Positions 35,835-44,817 of a stretch of DNA of 64,000 bases are shown one piece after another. The notes beneath the pieces were generated by a model. The model saw only the letters and a list, made by a program, of their open reading frames with translations. It had not been told where the DNA came from and searched no databases. Each line of letters opens with the position of its first letter. Positions within the stretch are counted from its first letter, which is position 1. The DNA is from Roseburia sp. (lineage in GTDB: Bacteria; Bacillota; Clostridia; Lachnospirales; Lachnospiraceae): contig JAMOZS010000004.1 in the NCBI GenBank assembly GCA_023667765.1, positions 1-64,000 of the forward strand, given 5' to 3'. The position numbers and the translations under genes were made by a program.

Positions 35835-36764
35835 ATGAAAATAGATGTGATGATTCCGGTTTATAAACCGGGGAAAGAGCTTTTTGATTTACTGGAAAGG
35901 CTGAATACACAGAGTGTGCCGATACAGCGCATTATATTGATGAACACGGAGGAGCGGTACTTTGAGGAACTGACTTACGGGACCCGCTTCATGGACAGAC
36001 ATCGCAATGTGAAGGTGTATCATCTGTCCAAACGGGAATTTGACCATGGCAGGACCAGACATAAGGCTGTGGAGAAATCGGATGCGGATATCTTTGTGAT
36101 GATGACACAGGACGCCATGCCGGTAGATTCTTATCTGATTGAGAAGCTGATACAGAATCTGAAGGGGGAGGTGGCGGTCTCCTATGCAAGGCAGATTCCG
36201 ACTCAGGAGAGCAGCCTTCTGGAGAAGATATCCCGCTACTTTAATTATCCTCCCAAGGCCTGCATCAAATCCGCAGAAGATATTGAGACGATGGGGATAA
36301 AGACCTATTTCTGCTCCAATGTGTGTGCGGCCTATCGTCGGGATATTTATGATAAGCTGGGTGGATTTATCCGGCATGCCATTTTTAATGAGGATATGAT
36401 ATATGCGGCAGGAGCGGTGAAGCAGGGCTATCAGATTTCTTATGAGCCTCAGGCTCAGGTCTATCATGCGCATAATTATACAAACAGACAGCAGTTTAGC
36501 AGGAACTTTGATTTGGGGGTTTCCCAGGCGTCCCACCCGGAAGTCTTTGGGGGAGTGCGCTCGGAGACCGAGGGAAGGAAGCTTGTAACGGCAGCCACCG
36601 CATACTTGAAGAAAAAGCATATGTTGAGAAAGCTTCCGTACTTTTACATACAGTGCGGGTGTAAATATGCGGGTTATTTGCTGGGCAAGCATTACAGGCA
36701 TCTGCCCATGAGATGGATATTAGCGATGACCTCCAATAAGGATTATTGGCAGCAGGAATGTTAA
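35835..36764 (+). CDS. GT2 family glycosyltransferase, rhamnosyltransferase-like
   Basis: A 309-residue GT2 with DVMIPVYKPGKEL, KREFDHGRTRHKAVEKSDAD, MMTQDAMPVD (metal site), FCSNVCAAYRRDIYDKLGGF and NEDMIYAAGAVKQGY. The FDHGxTRH region is typical of RfbF/RgpB-like rhamnosyltransferases. It has its own promoter after the terminator that ends the main operon and precedes glmS by 29 bases, so it may be cotranscribed with glmS. Confidence 0.88.
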   Translation: MKIDVMIPVYKPGKELFDLLERLNTQSVPIQRIILMNTEERYFEELTYGTRFMDRHRNVKVYHLSKREFDHGRTRHKAVEKSDADIFVMMTQDAMPVDSYLIEKLIQNLKGEVAVSYARQIPTQESSLLEKISRYFNYPPKACIKSAEDIETMGIKTYFCSNVCAAYRRDIYDKLGGFIRHAIFNEDMIYAAGAVKQGYQISYEPQAQVYHAHNYTNRQQFSRNFDLGVSQASHPEVFGGVRSETEGRKLVTAATAYLKKKHMLRKLPYFYIQCGCKYAGYLLGKHYRHLPMRWILAMTSNKDYWQQEC

Positions 36765-36793
36765 ATGGATTTTAGAAAGGGATGGTATGGGAT

Positions 36794-38620
36794 ATGTGTG
36801 GTATTGTAGGATATATCGGGAATAAACAGGCGGCGCCGATTATTCTGGACGGTTTGTCAAAGCTGGAATACAGAGGCTATGATTCGGCGGGCATGGCAAT
36901 TTATGACGGAGAGAAAATCACCTCCAGGAAGGCGGTGGGGAGGCTTAAGGTATTAGAGAATCTCACACATGGCGGGGAGATGATGCCGGGGTTTTCGGGT
37001 ATCGGGCACACTCGCTGGGCTACCCATGGAGTCCCCAGCGATACGAACTCTCATCCCCATCTGAATCAGACGGACACGATTGCAGTCGTGCATAACGGCA
37101 TCATAGAGAATTATATCTCGTTAAAGAAAATGCTTCAGGATAAAGGCTATCTATTCGTATCGGAGACGGATACCGAGGTGCTGGCGCATTTATTGGATTT
37201 TTATTATAAGGGGAATCCGCTGGAGGCTATAACAAAGGTACTTCACAGAGTGGAAGGCTCCTATGCGCTGGGAATTATGTTTGCGGATTTTCCGGATGAA
37301 ATCTATGCGGCCAGAAAGGACAGTCCCCTGATTGTGGGCCGGAATGAGGAGGACTGCTTTATCGCTTCGGATGTACCCGCTATTCTGAAATATACCAGAA
37401 CCGTATATTATATGGACAATCAGGAGGTGGTACAGCTGCAGAAGGGGGCGCTGCGCTTCTTTTCTGTGGACGAGGAGGAGCTTTCCAAGGAGGCGGTGCA
37501 GATTGACTGGGATGCGGATGCGGCGGAAAAGGCCGGATATGAGCATTTTATGTTAAAGGAGATGTATGAGCAGCCTAAGACCATTACAGATACCATTTCT
37601 CCCAGAATCCGACAGAATGATATTGTGATTGAGGAATTAAAAATGAATGATGAGGAGCTGAGGGCCATAAAGAAGATTCATATTGTGGCCTGCGGCTCGG
37701 CATATCATACAGGCGTTACCGGAAAGTATGTGTTTGAAGGGCTGGCAAGGCTGCCTGTGGAGGTGGATGTAGCCAGCGAGTTTCGTTATCGCGACCCTAT
37801 TCTGGAGGAGGGAAGCATGGTTATTGTTATCAGCCAGTCGGGAGAGACGGCAGATACGCTTGCAGCCCTCAGGGAAGCGAAGGCCAGGGGCTTTAAGGTG
37901 TTGGGCATTGTCAATGTGGTAGGCAGTTCCATCGCCAGAGAGGCGGACAGCGTCATGTATACCTGGGCGGGCCCGGAGATTGCGGTGGCCACCACCAAGG
38001 CGTATAGCGCTCAGCTGGCGGCGCTTTATATGCTGGCTATGAAATTTGCCAAGGCCAGAGGCACGATTACGGAGGAACAGTTCCGACAGCTTTTGACGGA
38101 TTTGCGGTGTCTGCCTGACCAAATAGAGATGCTGCTGGCTCAGAAGGAGAAGCTGCAGCATTTTGCCAATCGGTATGTGGGAGCCAAGGATATTTTCTTT
38201 ATCGGGCGGGGCGTGGATTATGCCATTTCCCTGGAGGGCTCTCTGAAGCTTAAGGAGATTTCTTATATTCATTCCGAGGCTTATGCGGCGGGAGAATTAA
38301 AGCACGGAACCATTTCTCTGATTGAGGATGGCACGCTGGTAATCGCCCTTGCCACCCAGCCGGCGCTGTTTCAGAAAACCGTCAGTAATGTGGTGGAGGT
38401 AAAAGCCAGAGGCGCCTTTGTGCTGGCGGTGACGAATGAGGGGAACAAATCCATTGAAAAGGCGGCGGATTATGTGGTGTATATTCCCGAGACGAATCCT
38501 TATTTTACGAATTCTCTGGCCATTGTGCCCCTGCAGCTTTTTGCCTATTATGTGGCTGTGGGAAGAGGCTGTGATGTAGATAAACCCAGGAATCTTGCGA
38601 AGTCGGTAACGGTGGAATAA
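36794..38620 (+). CDS. glmS: glutamine--fructose-6-phosphate aminotransferase (isomerizing)
   Basis: The start at 36794 is fixed by the need for Cys at position 2 (MCGIVGYIG), the N-terminal nucleophile of the glutaminase domain. The 608-residue protein has the class II amidotransferase domain (LEYRGYDSAG, HTRWATHG, VHNGIIENY) and two SIS domains (VACGSAYHTG, SQSGETADTL; FIGRGVDYAISLEGSLKLKE) ending in PRNLAKSVTVE. It makes glucosamine-6-phosphate for peptidoglycan and polysaccharide. I see no glmS ribozyme in the short 5' region. Confidence 0.97.
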   Translation: MCGIVGYIGNKQAAPIILDGLSKLEYRGYDSAGMAIYDGEKITSRKAVGRLKVLENLTHGGEMMPGFSGIGHTRWATHGVPSDTNSHPHLNQTDTIAVVHNGIIENYISLKKMLQDKGYLFVSETDTEVLAHLLDFYYKGNPLEAITKVLHRVEGSYALGIMFADFPDEIYAARKDSPLIVGRNEEDCFIASDVPAILKYTRTVYYMDNQEVVQLQKGALRFFSVDEEELSKEAVQIDWDADAAEKAGYEHFMLKEMYEQPKTITDTISPRIRQNDIVIEELKMNDEELRAIKKIHIVACGSAYHTGVTGKYVFEGLARLPVEVDVASEFRYRDPILEEGSMVIVISQSGETADTLAALREAKARGFKVLGIVNVVGSSIAREADSVMYTWAGPEIAVATTKAYSAQLAALYMLAMKFAKARGTITEEQFRQLLTDLRCLPDQIEMLLAQKEKLQHFANRYVGAKDIFFIGRGVDYAISLEGSLKLKEISYIHSEAYAAGELKHGTISLIEDGTLVIALATQPALFQKTVSNVVEVKARGAFVLAVTNEGNKSIEKAADYVVYIPETNPYFTNSLAIVPLQLFAYYVAVGRGCDVDKPRNLAKSVTVE

Positions 38621-38621
38621 A

Positions 38622-38676
38622 AAACACAAATCATTAAAATTTTAAACACAATTTAGACACAAATAATCGCTATACT
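38622..38676 (+). promoter_or_regulatory. htrA promoter with helically phased direct repeats
   Basis: AAACACA-type half-sites start at 38622, 38644 and 38655 (AGACACA), that is spacings of 22 and 11 bases. The last two are part of TTTAAACACA (38641-38650) and TTTAGACACA (38652-38661). A TATACT -10 follows at 38671-38676 with no good -35. This is the architecture of a promoter activated by an OmpR-type response regulator. Confidence 0.55.
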
Positions 38677-38784
38677 AAGTACATCGTAAATAAGCGGCGG
38701 AGAGCTTATGGCCGATGTACTTTCCCTATTTGGAAGGATGGCTGTAAGACGGTTGTATATTCCCATAGAAAAGAGGTAATGGAT

Positions 38785-40179
38785 ATGTACGAAAACGAAA
38801 TTTATTCCGGCAACAGTACAGAGAACAATGAAGGAAGATATTTTGACAGGCTTGACAATCCGGGTGATACGATAAACCGGCAGAAGCAGAATGCATGGCA
38901 GGCGGACCCCGTAAGACCCATACCGGAGGAGCCGGTGAAGACGTCTAAAAAGAGAGGCGGCTTTTTGAAGAAAACAATAGTGGCCCTGAGCATGGGTTTA
39001 TGCTTTGGTGTATTTGCAGGCCTCGGATTTTTTGCGGTATGTAAGACCACGGGTATTCTGGAGCAGATAAGCGTTTCCAATCAGGCCGCTTTGGAAATTG
39101 CGGACAATGGTAACGGCGTTATGAATATTCCTCAGGAGAAGCAGGAGATAAAGAATACAACTCCACAGAGTGTGAATATGGGAGCCACGGATATTTCGGG
39201 AGTGGTGGAAGAGGTAATGCCGGCAATGGTGTCCATTATCAACAATGCCACGGAGAGGATGGATTTCTGGGGACAGACTTACACAAGGGAATCCGCTTCC
39301 AGCGGAACCGGTATCATTATCTCCGAAAATGAGGAGGAGTTGTTAATCGCCACCAATCATCACGTGGCGGTGGACTCTACGAAACTGGAAGTCACCTTTA
39401 TTGACGGCGCTACCGCCGAGGCAAAGATTAAGGGGATGGACTCGGAGATGGATTTGGCCGTGATTGCGGTTAAACTCAAGGACGTCAGCAATGAGACAAA
39501 GGCGGCTATTTCGATTGCCACCCTTGGAGACAGTGATGATTTAAAACTGGGTAAGCCTGTTATTGTAATTGGTAATGCTCTGGGGTATGGACAGTCTGTG
39601 ACAAACGGTATTATCAGCGGCCTGAACCGGGAACTGGAAATGGAGGACGGTACGACAGGTACCTTTATTCAGACCAATGCAGCTGTGAATCCCGGTAATT
39701 CCGGCGGTGCGCTCTTTAATATAAACGGTGAGGTTATCGGTATCGTGTCCAGTAAGATTGGCGGCTCCGCCATTGAAGGCATGGGCTACGCAATTCCCAT
39801 CAGTTCGGCCAGCCCGATTATTTCCGAGATGCTGGAGCGCAGAACCAGGGAGGATAAGGTAGCGGAAGGCGATATGGGATATCTGGGGATAACACCCCAG
39901 CAGATTACCGCAGAGGCCGTGCAGTATTATAATATGCCTCAGGGCGTCTTTATCTATAAGGTGTATCCGGGTACGGGAGCAGAGGCGGCAGGTATTATGA
40001 ATGGAGATATTATCACCAGGCTGGAGGGTGAAAGAATCACTTCCTTTGAGGATTTACAGGATGTTTTACAGTATTATGCTGTGGGAGATACCATTACGGT
40101 TACCATCAGCCGTTGGGAGAATGGGGGTTATACCTCTATGAATGTGGAGGTCACGCTGGGAGAAAGACCCAAGGATTGA
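38785..40179 (+). CDS. htrA: membrane-anchored HtrA/DegP-type serine protease with PDZ domain
   Basis: ATG 38785 is preferred: AAGAGG lies 8 bases upstream, while the ATG two codons earlier is too close. The 464-residue protein has a cytoplasmic tail rich in Asn and Pro, a membrane anchor (about 60-85), an S1C protease domain with the triad His193 (TNHHV), Asp223 (EMDLAVI) and Ser306 (NPGNSGGAL), and one C-terminal PDZ domain (about 365-455). It degrades misfolded proteins at the outer membrane face. It is monocistronic, between a regulated promoter and a hairpin. Confidence 0.95.
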   Translation: MYENEIYSGNSTENNEGRYFDRLDNPGDTINRQKQNAWQADPVRPIPEEPVKTSKKRGGFLKKTIVALSMGLCFGVFAGLGFFAVCKTTGILEQISVSNQAALEIADNGNGVMNIPQEKQEIKNTTPQSVNMGATDISGVVEEVMPAMVSIINNATERMDFWGQTYTRESASSGTGIIISENEEELLIATNHHVAVDSTKLEVTFIDGATAEAKIKGMDSEMDLAVIAVKLKDVSNETKAAISIATLGDSDDLKLGKPVIVIGNALGYGQSVTNGIISGLNRELEMEDGTTGTFIQTNAAVNPGNSGGALFNINGEVIGIVSSKIGGSAIEGMGYAIPISSASPIISEMLERRTREDKVAEGDMGYLGITPQQITAEAVQYYNMPQGVFIYKVYPGTGAEAAGIMNGDIITRLEGERITSFEDLQDVLQYYAVGDTITVTISRWENGGYTSMNVEVTLGERPKD

Positions 40180-40236
40180 TGAGAAGCCGTTAAAACAAAA
40201 AGATAAACAGATAATTTCGATAATTGGAGAAACGGT

Positions 40237-40270
40237 TAAGGCATGGTATGCAGGAAAGTACCATGCCTTA
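40237..40270 (+). terminator. hairpin after htrA, probable terminator
   Basis: Perfect 12-base inverted repeat (40237-40248 with 40259-40270), 10-base loop. No T run follows on the + strand; function as terminator is likely from position but not certain. Confidence 0.5.
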
Positions 40271-40290
40271 TATCATGTAACCATATTTTA

Positions 40291-40341
40291 GGGAAACGCT
40301 GATTAAAGCGTTTCCTGCGTCGGATTTAATCAGTGCTTCCT
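40291..40341 (+). repeat. REP-like palindromic element
   Basis: Outer arms 40291-40306 and 40326-40341 match as an inverted repeat at 13 of 16 positions. A second hairpin, GGAAACGCT (40292-40300) with AGCGTTTCC (40307-40315), competes with it. Such nested palindromes are typical of dispersed intergenic repeats. Copy number elsewhere in the genome cannot be seen here. Confidence 0.5.
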
Positions 40342-40360
40342 TAGGTATCGGTGGTGCGGG

Positions 40361-40389
40361 TTGTGGGAAGGGGAATAATCGGGTATAAT
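40361..40389 (+). promoter_or_regulatory. promoter for the two-component system
   Basis: TTGTGG (40361-40366), 17-base spacer, perfect TATAAT (40384-40389), 80 bases before the response regulator start. Confidence 0.55.
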
Positions 40390-40468
40390 AGGTTCTGGAA
40401 AGAAGCGGCTATGCCTTGCAGGAGGGGCGGGGCAGATAAAGGAGCAAAAGGAACAGAGGCGGGCAGGA

Positions 40469-41161
40469 ATGAGTGACAGAAGAGTTTTGATTGTGGAGGA
40501 CGACAGGGATATCAGTGAAATGCTGGGCAGCTTTCTAGAGGAGAATGGTTATGAGCCGGAGTATGCCTATGATGGCAGAGAAGCCTCCCGACGGATAGCC
40601 CGGGAAGAATACACCATGATTTTAATGGACTTGATGCTGCCCTATAAGGCCGGGGAGGATCTGATACGGGAATTGCGGATGCATTCTGTCACGCCGGTAA
40701 TATGCCTGTCGGCAAAGTCGGAAATGGAGACGCGCTTGGAGGCGCTGCGTATGGGGGCGGATGATTATCTGTTGAAGCCTTTTGATATGAATGAGGTTCT
40801 GGTACGCATGGATGTGGTGCTGCGAAGAGCTGGCAATCGAGAAAGCAGGGAGCAGAGGGTGTTGTCCTGCGGGAAGCTTTGTCTGTATCAGGAGGAGAAC
40901 CGGGTGGATTTCGAGGGAGAGGAAATCGGATTGACCCTAAAGGAATTTTTGTTGCTGAAGCTTTTTATGGAGAATCCGAAAAAGACATTCACAAAGGCCA
41001 ATTTGTATGAATCTGTCTGGCAGGACGAATATTATTATGAGGATAATACTATCAATGTGCATATGAGCAATCTGAGAAATAAACTCAAGAGGATTACCCA
41101 TCATGATTATATAGAGACAGTTTGGGGCATTGGTTATCGATTAAGGGGGAATAGCGGATGA
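40469..41161 (+). CDS. OmpR/PhoB-type response regulator
   Basis: A 230-residue regulator. The receiver domain (1-120) has the acidic pair EDD (10-12), phosphoacceptor Asp54 (ILMDLMLP) and LKPFD lysine. A winged-helix DNA-binding domain covers about 130-228 (LTLKEFLLLKLF, INVHMSNLRNKL, ETVWGIGYRL). Its stop overlaps the kinase start in ATGA. Together with the kinase and the LanFEG-like ABC genes it matches CprRK-type antimicrobial-peptide sensing systems. Confidence 0.95.
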   Translation: MSDRRVLIVEDDRDISEMLGSFLEENGYEPEYAYDGREASRRIAREEYTMILMDLMLPYKAGEDLIRELRMHSVTPVICLSAKSEMETRLEALRMGADDYLLKPFDMNEVLVRMDVVLRRAGNRESREQRVLSCGKLCLYQEENRVDFEGEEIGLTLKEFLLLKLFMENPKKTFTKANLYESVWQDEYYYEDNTINVHMSNLRNKLKRITHHDYIETVWGIGYRLRGNSG

Positions 41162-42078
41162 TAGGGATAATCCTGTGCGTCGTTTTGCTGTTTATCTGCG
41201 GACTTTTGGCAGTTTATATCCTATCCATGAGACGACAGCTTCGCAGTATGAGAAAGGAGCTGGAACAGACGGAGGATACGTCTTATAACAGACAGCTGAC
41301 GATTGCCCTGTTTGACCGGGAATTGACAAGGCTGGCTGTTCAGATGAATCATAATCTGGATTATCAGAAGCAGCTGAAGCGGCGAACGCAGCAGTCGGAG
41401 CTGGCTTTAAGGCAGTCCATTTCCGATATTGCCCATGACCTTCGGACACCTCTCACAGTCATCAGAGGGAATCTGCAGCTTTTGGAGAAGGATGATAAGA
41501 TATCAGGAAAAAGCAGAGAGAGACTGCTCACCTGTCAGAATAAGGTAAAGGCTTTAAATGAATCAATCAATGATTTCTTTGAGCTGTCTTTGTTGGAAAG
41601 TGACAGTAGTGTCGTAACTTTAACCCCTGTAAATATCACGAAGCTTTTGACCCAGTTTATTTTGGAGCATGAAGCATTCATCAGAGAGCACGGCCTGGCG
41701 CCGGATATTCGTCTGCCTGAGCGGACAGTGATGATACTGGCGGAGGAGCAGCTGCTTTTTAGAATGCTGGAGAATCTGCTGGTCAATGTGGTAAAATATG
41801 CAGAGGGTGGCTTTGCTTTGTCGCTGGAGGAGCCTGACGGCAGGCGGTGCCGTATTACTTTTTCCAACAGGATAAGAAAAGAGCAGTTCGACTTAAAGGG
41901 AATGGGCCGTCTGTTTGAGCGCAATTATCGCGGCAGCCGGGTTCGGGCGGGAGAAGGCGCCGGTCTGGGACTTTTTATTGTAAAGCTGCTGGCCCAAAAG
42001 CAGAGGGCGGAGGCAGAGGCAAAGCTGACAGGAGAAAGGCTGGAAATCAGCGTGTTATTTCAGACGCCGGAGGTATAG
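41158..42078 (+). CDS. sensor histidine kinase
   Basis: A 306-residue kinase that overlaps the response regulator gene by four bases. It has a single N-terminal membrane segment (residues 2-23) and no extracellular sensor domain, so it probably senses its signal in the membrane or through a partner. HisKA: SDIAHDLRTPLTVIRGN (phospho-His in AHDLRTPL). ATPase domain: MLENLLVNVVKYAEGG (N box) and GEGAGLGLFIVKLLA (G box). The F box region is short. Confidence 0.93.
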   Translation: MIGIILCVVLLFICGLLAVYILSMRRQLRSMRKELEQTEDTSYNRQLTIALFDRELTRLAVQMNHNLDYQKQLKRRTQQSELALRQSISDIAHDLRTPLTVIRGNLQLLEKDDKISGKSRERLLTCQNKVKALNESINDFFELSLLESDSSVVTLTPVNITKLLTQFILEHEAFIREHGLAPDIRLPERTVMILAEEQLLFRMLENLLVNVVKYAEGGFALSLEEPDGRRCRITFSNRIRKEQFDLKGMGRLFERNYRGSRVRAGEGAGLGLFIVKLLAQKQRAEAEAKLTGERLEISVLFQTPEV

Positions 42079-42114
42079 AATCACCGGAGGCTCTTACGAA
42101 GATTTGGCTAAGAC

Positions 42115-42173
42115 AGAAGTTTAAAGATTTTTTTGGATTTAAGAAATTCTTTAAACTTCTCTTTTATTATAAT
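42115..42173 (+). promoter_or_regulatory. perfect inverted repeat and -10 element in front of the ABC operon
   Basis: AGAAGTTTAAAG (42115-42126) and CTTTAAACTTCT (42149-42160) form a 12-base perfect IR; TATAAT follows at 42168-42173 with no recognisable -35. The right arm sits where an activator would contact RNA polymerase. The TTTAAAC core is shared with the htrA promoter region. A hairpin attenuator is an alternative reading since the right arm is followed by CTTTTATT. Confidence 0.55.
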
Positions 42174-42208
42174 GAAAACGGCACTTGAGAACGAAAAGGA
42201 GGCGTTTC

Positions 42209-43159
42209 ATGCAGAATATAGTGATAGAGGTAAAAAATCTGGAAAAGCAATACGGGAAACAAAAGGCCGTGAAGGATTTGTCTTTTCAGATAAAGGAAGG
42301 AATGATTTGCGGTTTAATCGGGCCGAATGGGGCGGGAAAGACTACTATTATGAAAATGTTGGGTGGTCTTGTGCTTCCCACCGGAGGGAGCATGGAAATC
42401 TATGGAAGAAGCTCTGAGAAGGAGCTGGCTAAGGCCAGAAGCCGTATGAGCTTTATGATTGAAATACCCTATGCAAAGGAAAGAATGACTGCCATAGAAA
42501 ATCTGGAAAAGCAGAGGATTCAAAAAGGCATACCTAATCGGAAACGGGTGAGTGAGGTTCTGGAGCTGGTAGGGCTGGAGCATACCGGTAAAAAGCTGGT
42601 GAAGAATTTTTCGATGGGTATGCGGCAGCGCCTGGGCATAGCGAATGCGCTTCTTACAAAACCCGAGATTATGGTGCTGGACGAACCGATAAACGGATTG
42701 GACCCGGAAGGCATTGTAGAAATTCGGGAGCTGCTTTTGAAGCTGAATCAGGAGGAGCATATGACAATCCTGATATCTTCCCATATTTTGAGCGAATTAT
42801 CTCTGCTTTGTACGGACTATCTTTTCTTACGGAAGGGACAGCTGCTGCAGGATGTCTCAAATGATGAGCTGCAAAGGCTGTGCGGGGAATATTATCATAT
42901 CCATACGGACAGGGATGCGCTGGCGCTTACCGTTTTGCAGGAACAGCTTGGCGTAACCGAGGCGGAGGTAAATGAGGATGGCAGCATCCGGTTGTATGAA
43001 CAGCTGGAAAATATTCGAGAGGTGTCAAGAACTCTGTACGAACACGGGGTAATACCGTTAGAGCTAAAGGTATGCAGAGCGAATCTGGAACAATATTATA
43101 TGGATATGGTAGGTGGGCAGAATGTGGAACATCATAAAAGCGCTGAATTATCAGATTAA
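42209..43159 (+). CDS. LanF/CprA-like ABC transporter ATPase (antimicrobial peptide resistance)
   Basis: ATG 42209 is set by AAAAGGAGG about 7 bases upstream. The 316-residue ATPase has Walker A GPNGAGKTT, signature FSMGMRQRLGIA, Walker B IMVLDEPINGLD and SSHIL. In place of the Q-loop glutamine the sequence reads FMIEIPYAKERMTAIENL, consistent with the E-loop variant reported for lantibiotic-type ABC transporters. It overlaps the first permease gene. It likely powers removal of membrane-bound antimicrobial peptides. Confidence 0.88.
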   Translation: MQNIVIEVKNLEKQYGKQKAVKDLSFQIKEGMICGLIGPNGAGKTTIMKMLGGLVLPTGGSMEIYGRSSEKELAKARSRMSFMIEIPYAKERMTAIENLEKQRIQKGIPNRKRVSEVLELVGLEHTGKKLVKNFSMGMRQRLGIANALLTKPEIMVLDEPINGLDPEGIVEIRELLLKLNQEEHMTILISSHILSELSLLCTDYLFLRKGQLLQDVSNDELQRLCGEYYHIHTDRDALALTVLQEQLGVTEAEVNEDGSIRLYEQLENIREVSRTLYEHGVIPLELKVCRANLEQYYMDMVGGQNVEHHKSAELSD

Positions 43160-43910
43160 AAGAGATAATATTATGATATATGGTTTTCTCCTGGCGTTTT
43201 TCGTACTGCTGGCGCCTATTGCAGTAGGGGAGAATGCCATTGGGGAGATAACCGGGAGCCAGTATTATGTATCGATGTATTCTGAGGGGCTGCCGTTTAT
43301 CCTGGCTCTTCTGACACTTTATATAACCTCCCGAATCTGTGGTTGGGATTTTAATGATAAGACTGTGAATTATGAACTGCTGGCAGGTCATTCCCGACGC
43401 AGCGTCTATCTGGCCAGAGTCCTCCTGAGCCTTATATGGAGCGTCCTTGGCACGTTGGCGGTAGTCCTTTTACCGATTGGGACCATCACGCTTCTAAACG
43501 GCTGGGGATATAGTGCGGATGCGAAAGATATGGCAGTCAGGGGACTGCTTTCCCTTCTTCCCCTGTTTCGCATTGTCTGTGTATGGATTATGTTGACCTT
43601 TCTTTTGCAAAACGGCTTTACGGCTTTGGCGCTGGGGTATACTTTATATATGATAGGGATTCTGATTACCCTGCTTCTTCAGGAGAGCTTTCAAATTAAC
43701 TGGACGATACAGTTGGGCAGCGTTAATCTGATAAAGCTTTTGACTCTCACCAATTATACCAGTGTGTATATCAACGGAGAGGATGTAATGGTTTATCGCA
43801 CGGCCCTTGCGGCTTCGGAAATGTACAGTACTGTTTTGGCATCCCTGGCAGTAGGCTTCGTCTGTCTTGGCCTGGGCTATGTGATATTTTGTCGCAGGGA
43901 TATGAGCTAG
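43122..43910 (+). CDS. LanE-like ABC-2 permease
   Basis: ATG 43122 (AGGTGGG upstream) lies inside the 3' end of the ATPase gene, a 38-base overlap. The 262-residue protein has six predicted membrane segments and DFNDKTVNYELLAGHSRRSV, a motif shared with the next permease (DFMDKTANYEVMGGYTRADV). Size, pair arrangement and context match the LanE/LanG or CprB/CprC permeases of lantibiotic immunity transporters. Confidence 0.85.
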   Translation: MWNIIKALNYQIKRDNIMIYGFLLAFFVLLAPIAVGENAIGEITGSQYYVSMYSEGLPFILALLTLYITSRICGWDFNDKTVNYELLAGHSRRSVYLARVLLSLIWSVLGTLAVVLLPIGTITLLNGWGYSADAKDMAVRGLLSLLPLFRIVCVWIMLTFLLQNGFTALALGYTLYMIGILITLLLQESFQINWTIQLGSVNLIKLLTLTNYTSVYINGEDVMVYRTALAASEMYSTVLASLAVGFVCLGLGYVIFCRRDMS

Positions 43911-43951
43911 GAAATAGGGACGTCCGCTAAAGCGGGCAGATGGGAGTCGGT

Positions 43952-44752
43952 ATGAAAAATCTGATAAAAGCACAGCTGTATCAGCTGCGCAGAAAAAAAT
44001 TTACTGGTTTTGTGTTTTTGTTTGTTCTCCTTCTGATTTTGATAAATTTATGGGCGGATGGGAACTTTGGTGAGGGCATTACAGCCAGCGAGTATCTTGC
44101 TGTGGATGGTTTTTTTGTGCTGTTGTTTTCGCTGATTTTTATTATACATTACACGGGGGAGGTCTGCGCCGCCGATTTTATGGATAAGACTGCCAATTAT
44201 GAGGTCATGGGAGGTTACACAAGGGCGGATGTGTATGTCAGCCGGGTGTTTTTAAGTCTGGCGGGAGGATGCGTCGGTGCGATACTTCTGTGGGCAATCC
44301 CTGTTATAGTGGCGGTAGTTCTCTGGGGGTGGGGGAATACACTGGTATTTTCGGATATGCTTTGCAGATATCTGGTGGCGCTGTTTTGCGTGATGCGTCT
44401 TATCTGCGAATTTGTCTTTTTGAGCTGCCTGGTAAAAAATTCTTACATCATACTGGCCATCGGTGCGTTCATATCCTTTGCCGGCGGTACTTATATATCC
44501 GTTGCCGCTCAGATTTCGGCAGGTGTTTTGGGACAACATGCCTCGGTATTGTTAAGCCTGACAAATCTTTTTGAGCTTTTTAATCTGGAATCCTTTCGTA
44601 CCTACAGTCTGGTAAATTTAAAATCGCATATCATATATGACGCTTCCCTGGCAATGGGGGATGCGGCGCTGAGCCTGGGGGCTTCCTTGGGGATAGGCGT
44701 GTTCTTCCTCTGGCTGGGTTACAGTTATTTTTGCAGGGACGATTTCAGTTGA
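43952..44752 (+). CDS. LanG-like ABC-2 permease
   Basis: ATG 43952 is preferred over one at 43940 because GGGAG lies about 6 bases before it. The 266-residue, six-segment permease is a paralogue of the preceding one; both start with a short amphipathic stretch (IKAQLYQLRRKKF here) and share the DKTxNYE loop. The two would form the membrane heterodimer of the transporter. Confidence 0.85.
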   Translation: MKNLIKAQLYQLRRKKFTGFVFLFVLLLILINLWADGNFGEGITASEYLAVDGFFVLLFSLIFIIHYTGEVCAADFMDKTANYEVMGGYTRADVYVSRVFLSLAGGCVGAILLWAIPVIVAVVLWGWGNTLVFSDMLCRYLVALFCVMRLICEFVFLSCLVKNSYIILAIGAFISFAGGTYISVAAQISAGVLGQHASVLLSLTNLFELFNLESFRTYSLVNLKSHIIYDASLAMGDAALSLGASLGIGVFFLWLGYSYFCRDDFS

Positions 44753-44817
44753 GTATATGGAAATAACGGCCGGGAAGTTTATAGTAGGACAGGGCAGTTA
44801 AGAGACGGAGGATTAAT

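Noticed and set aside
36740..36800. glmS ribozyme in front of glmS
   Set aside because: Only 29 bases separate the genes, too short for the ribozyme, and no matching sequence is seen.
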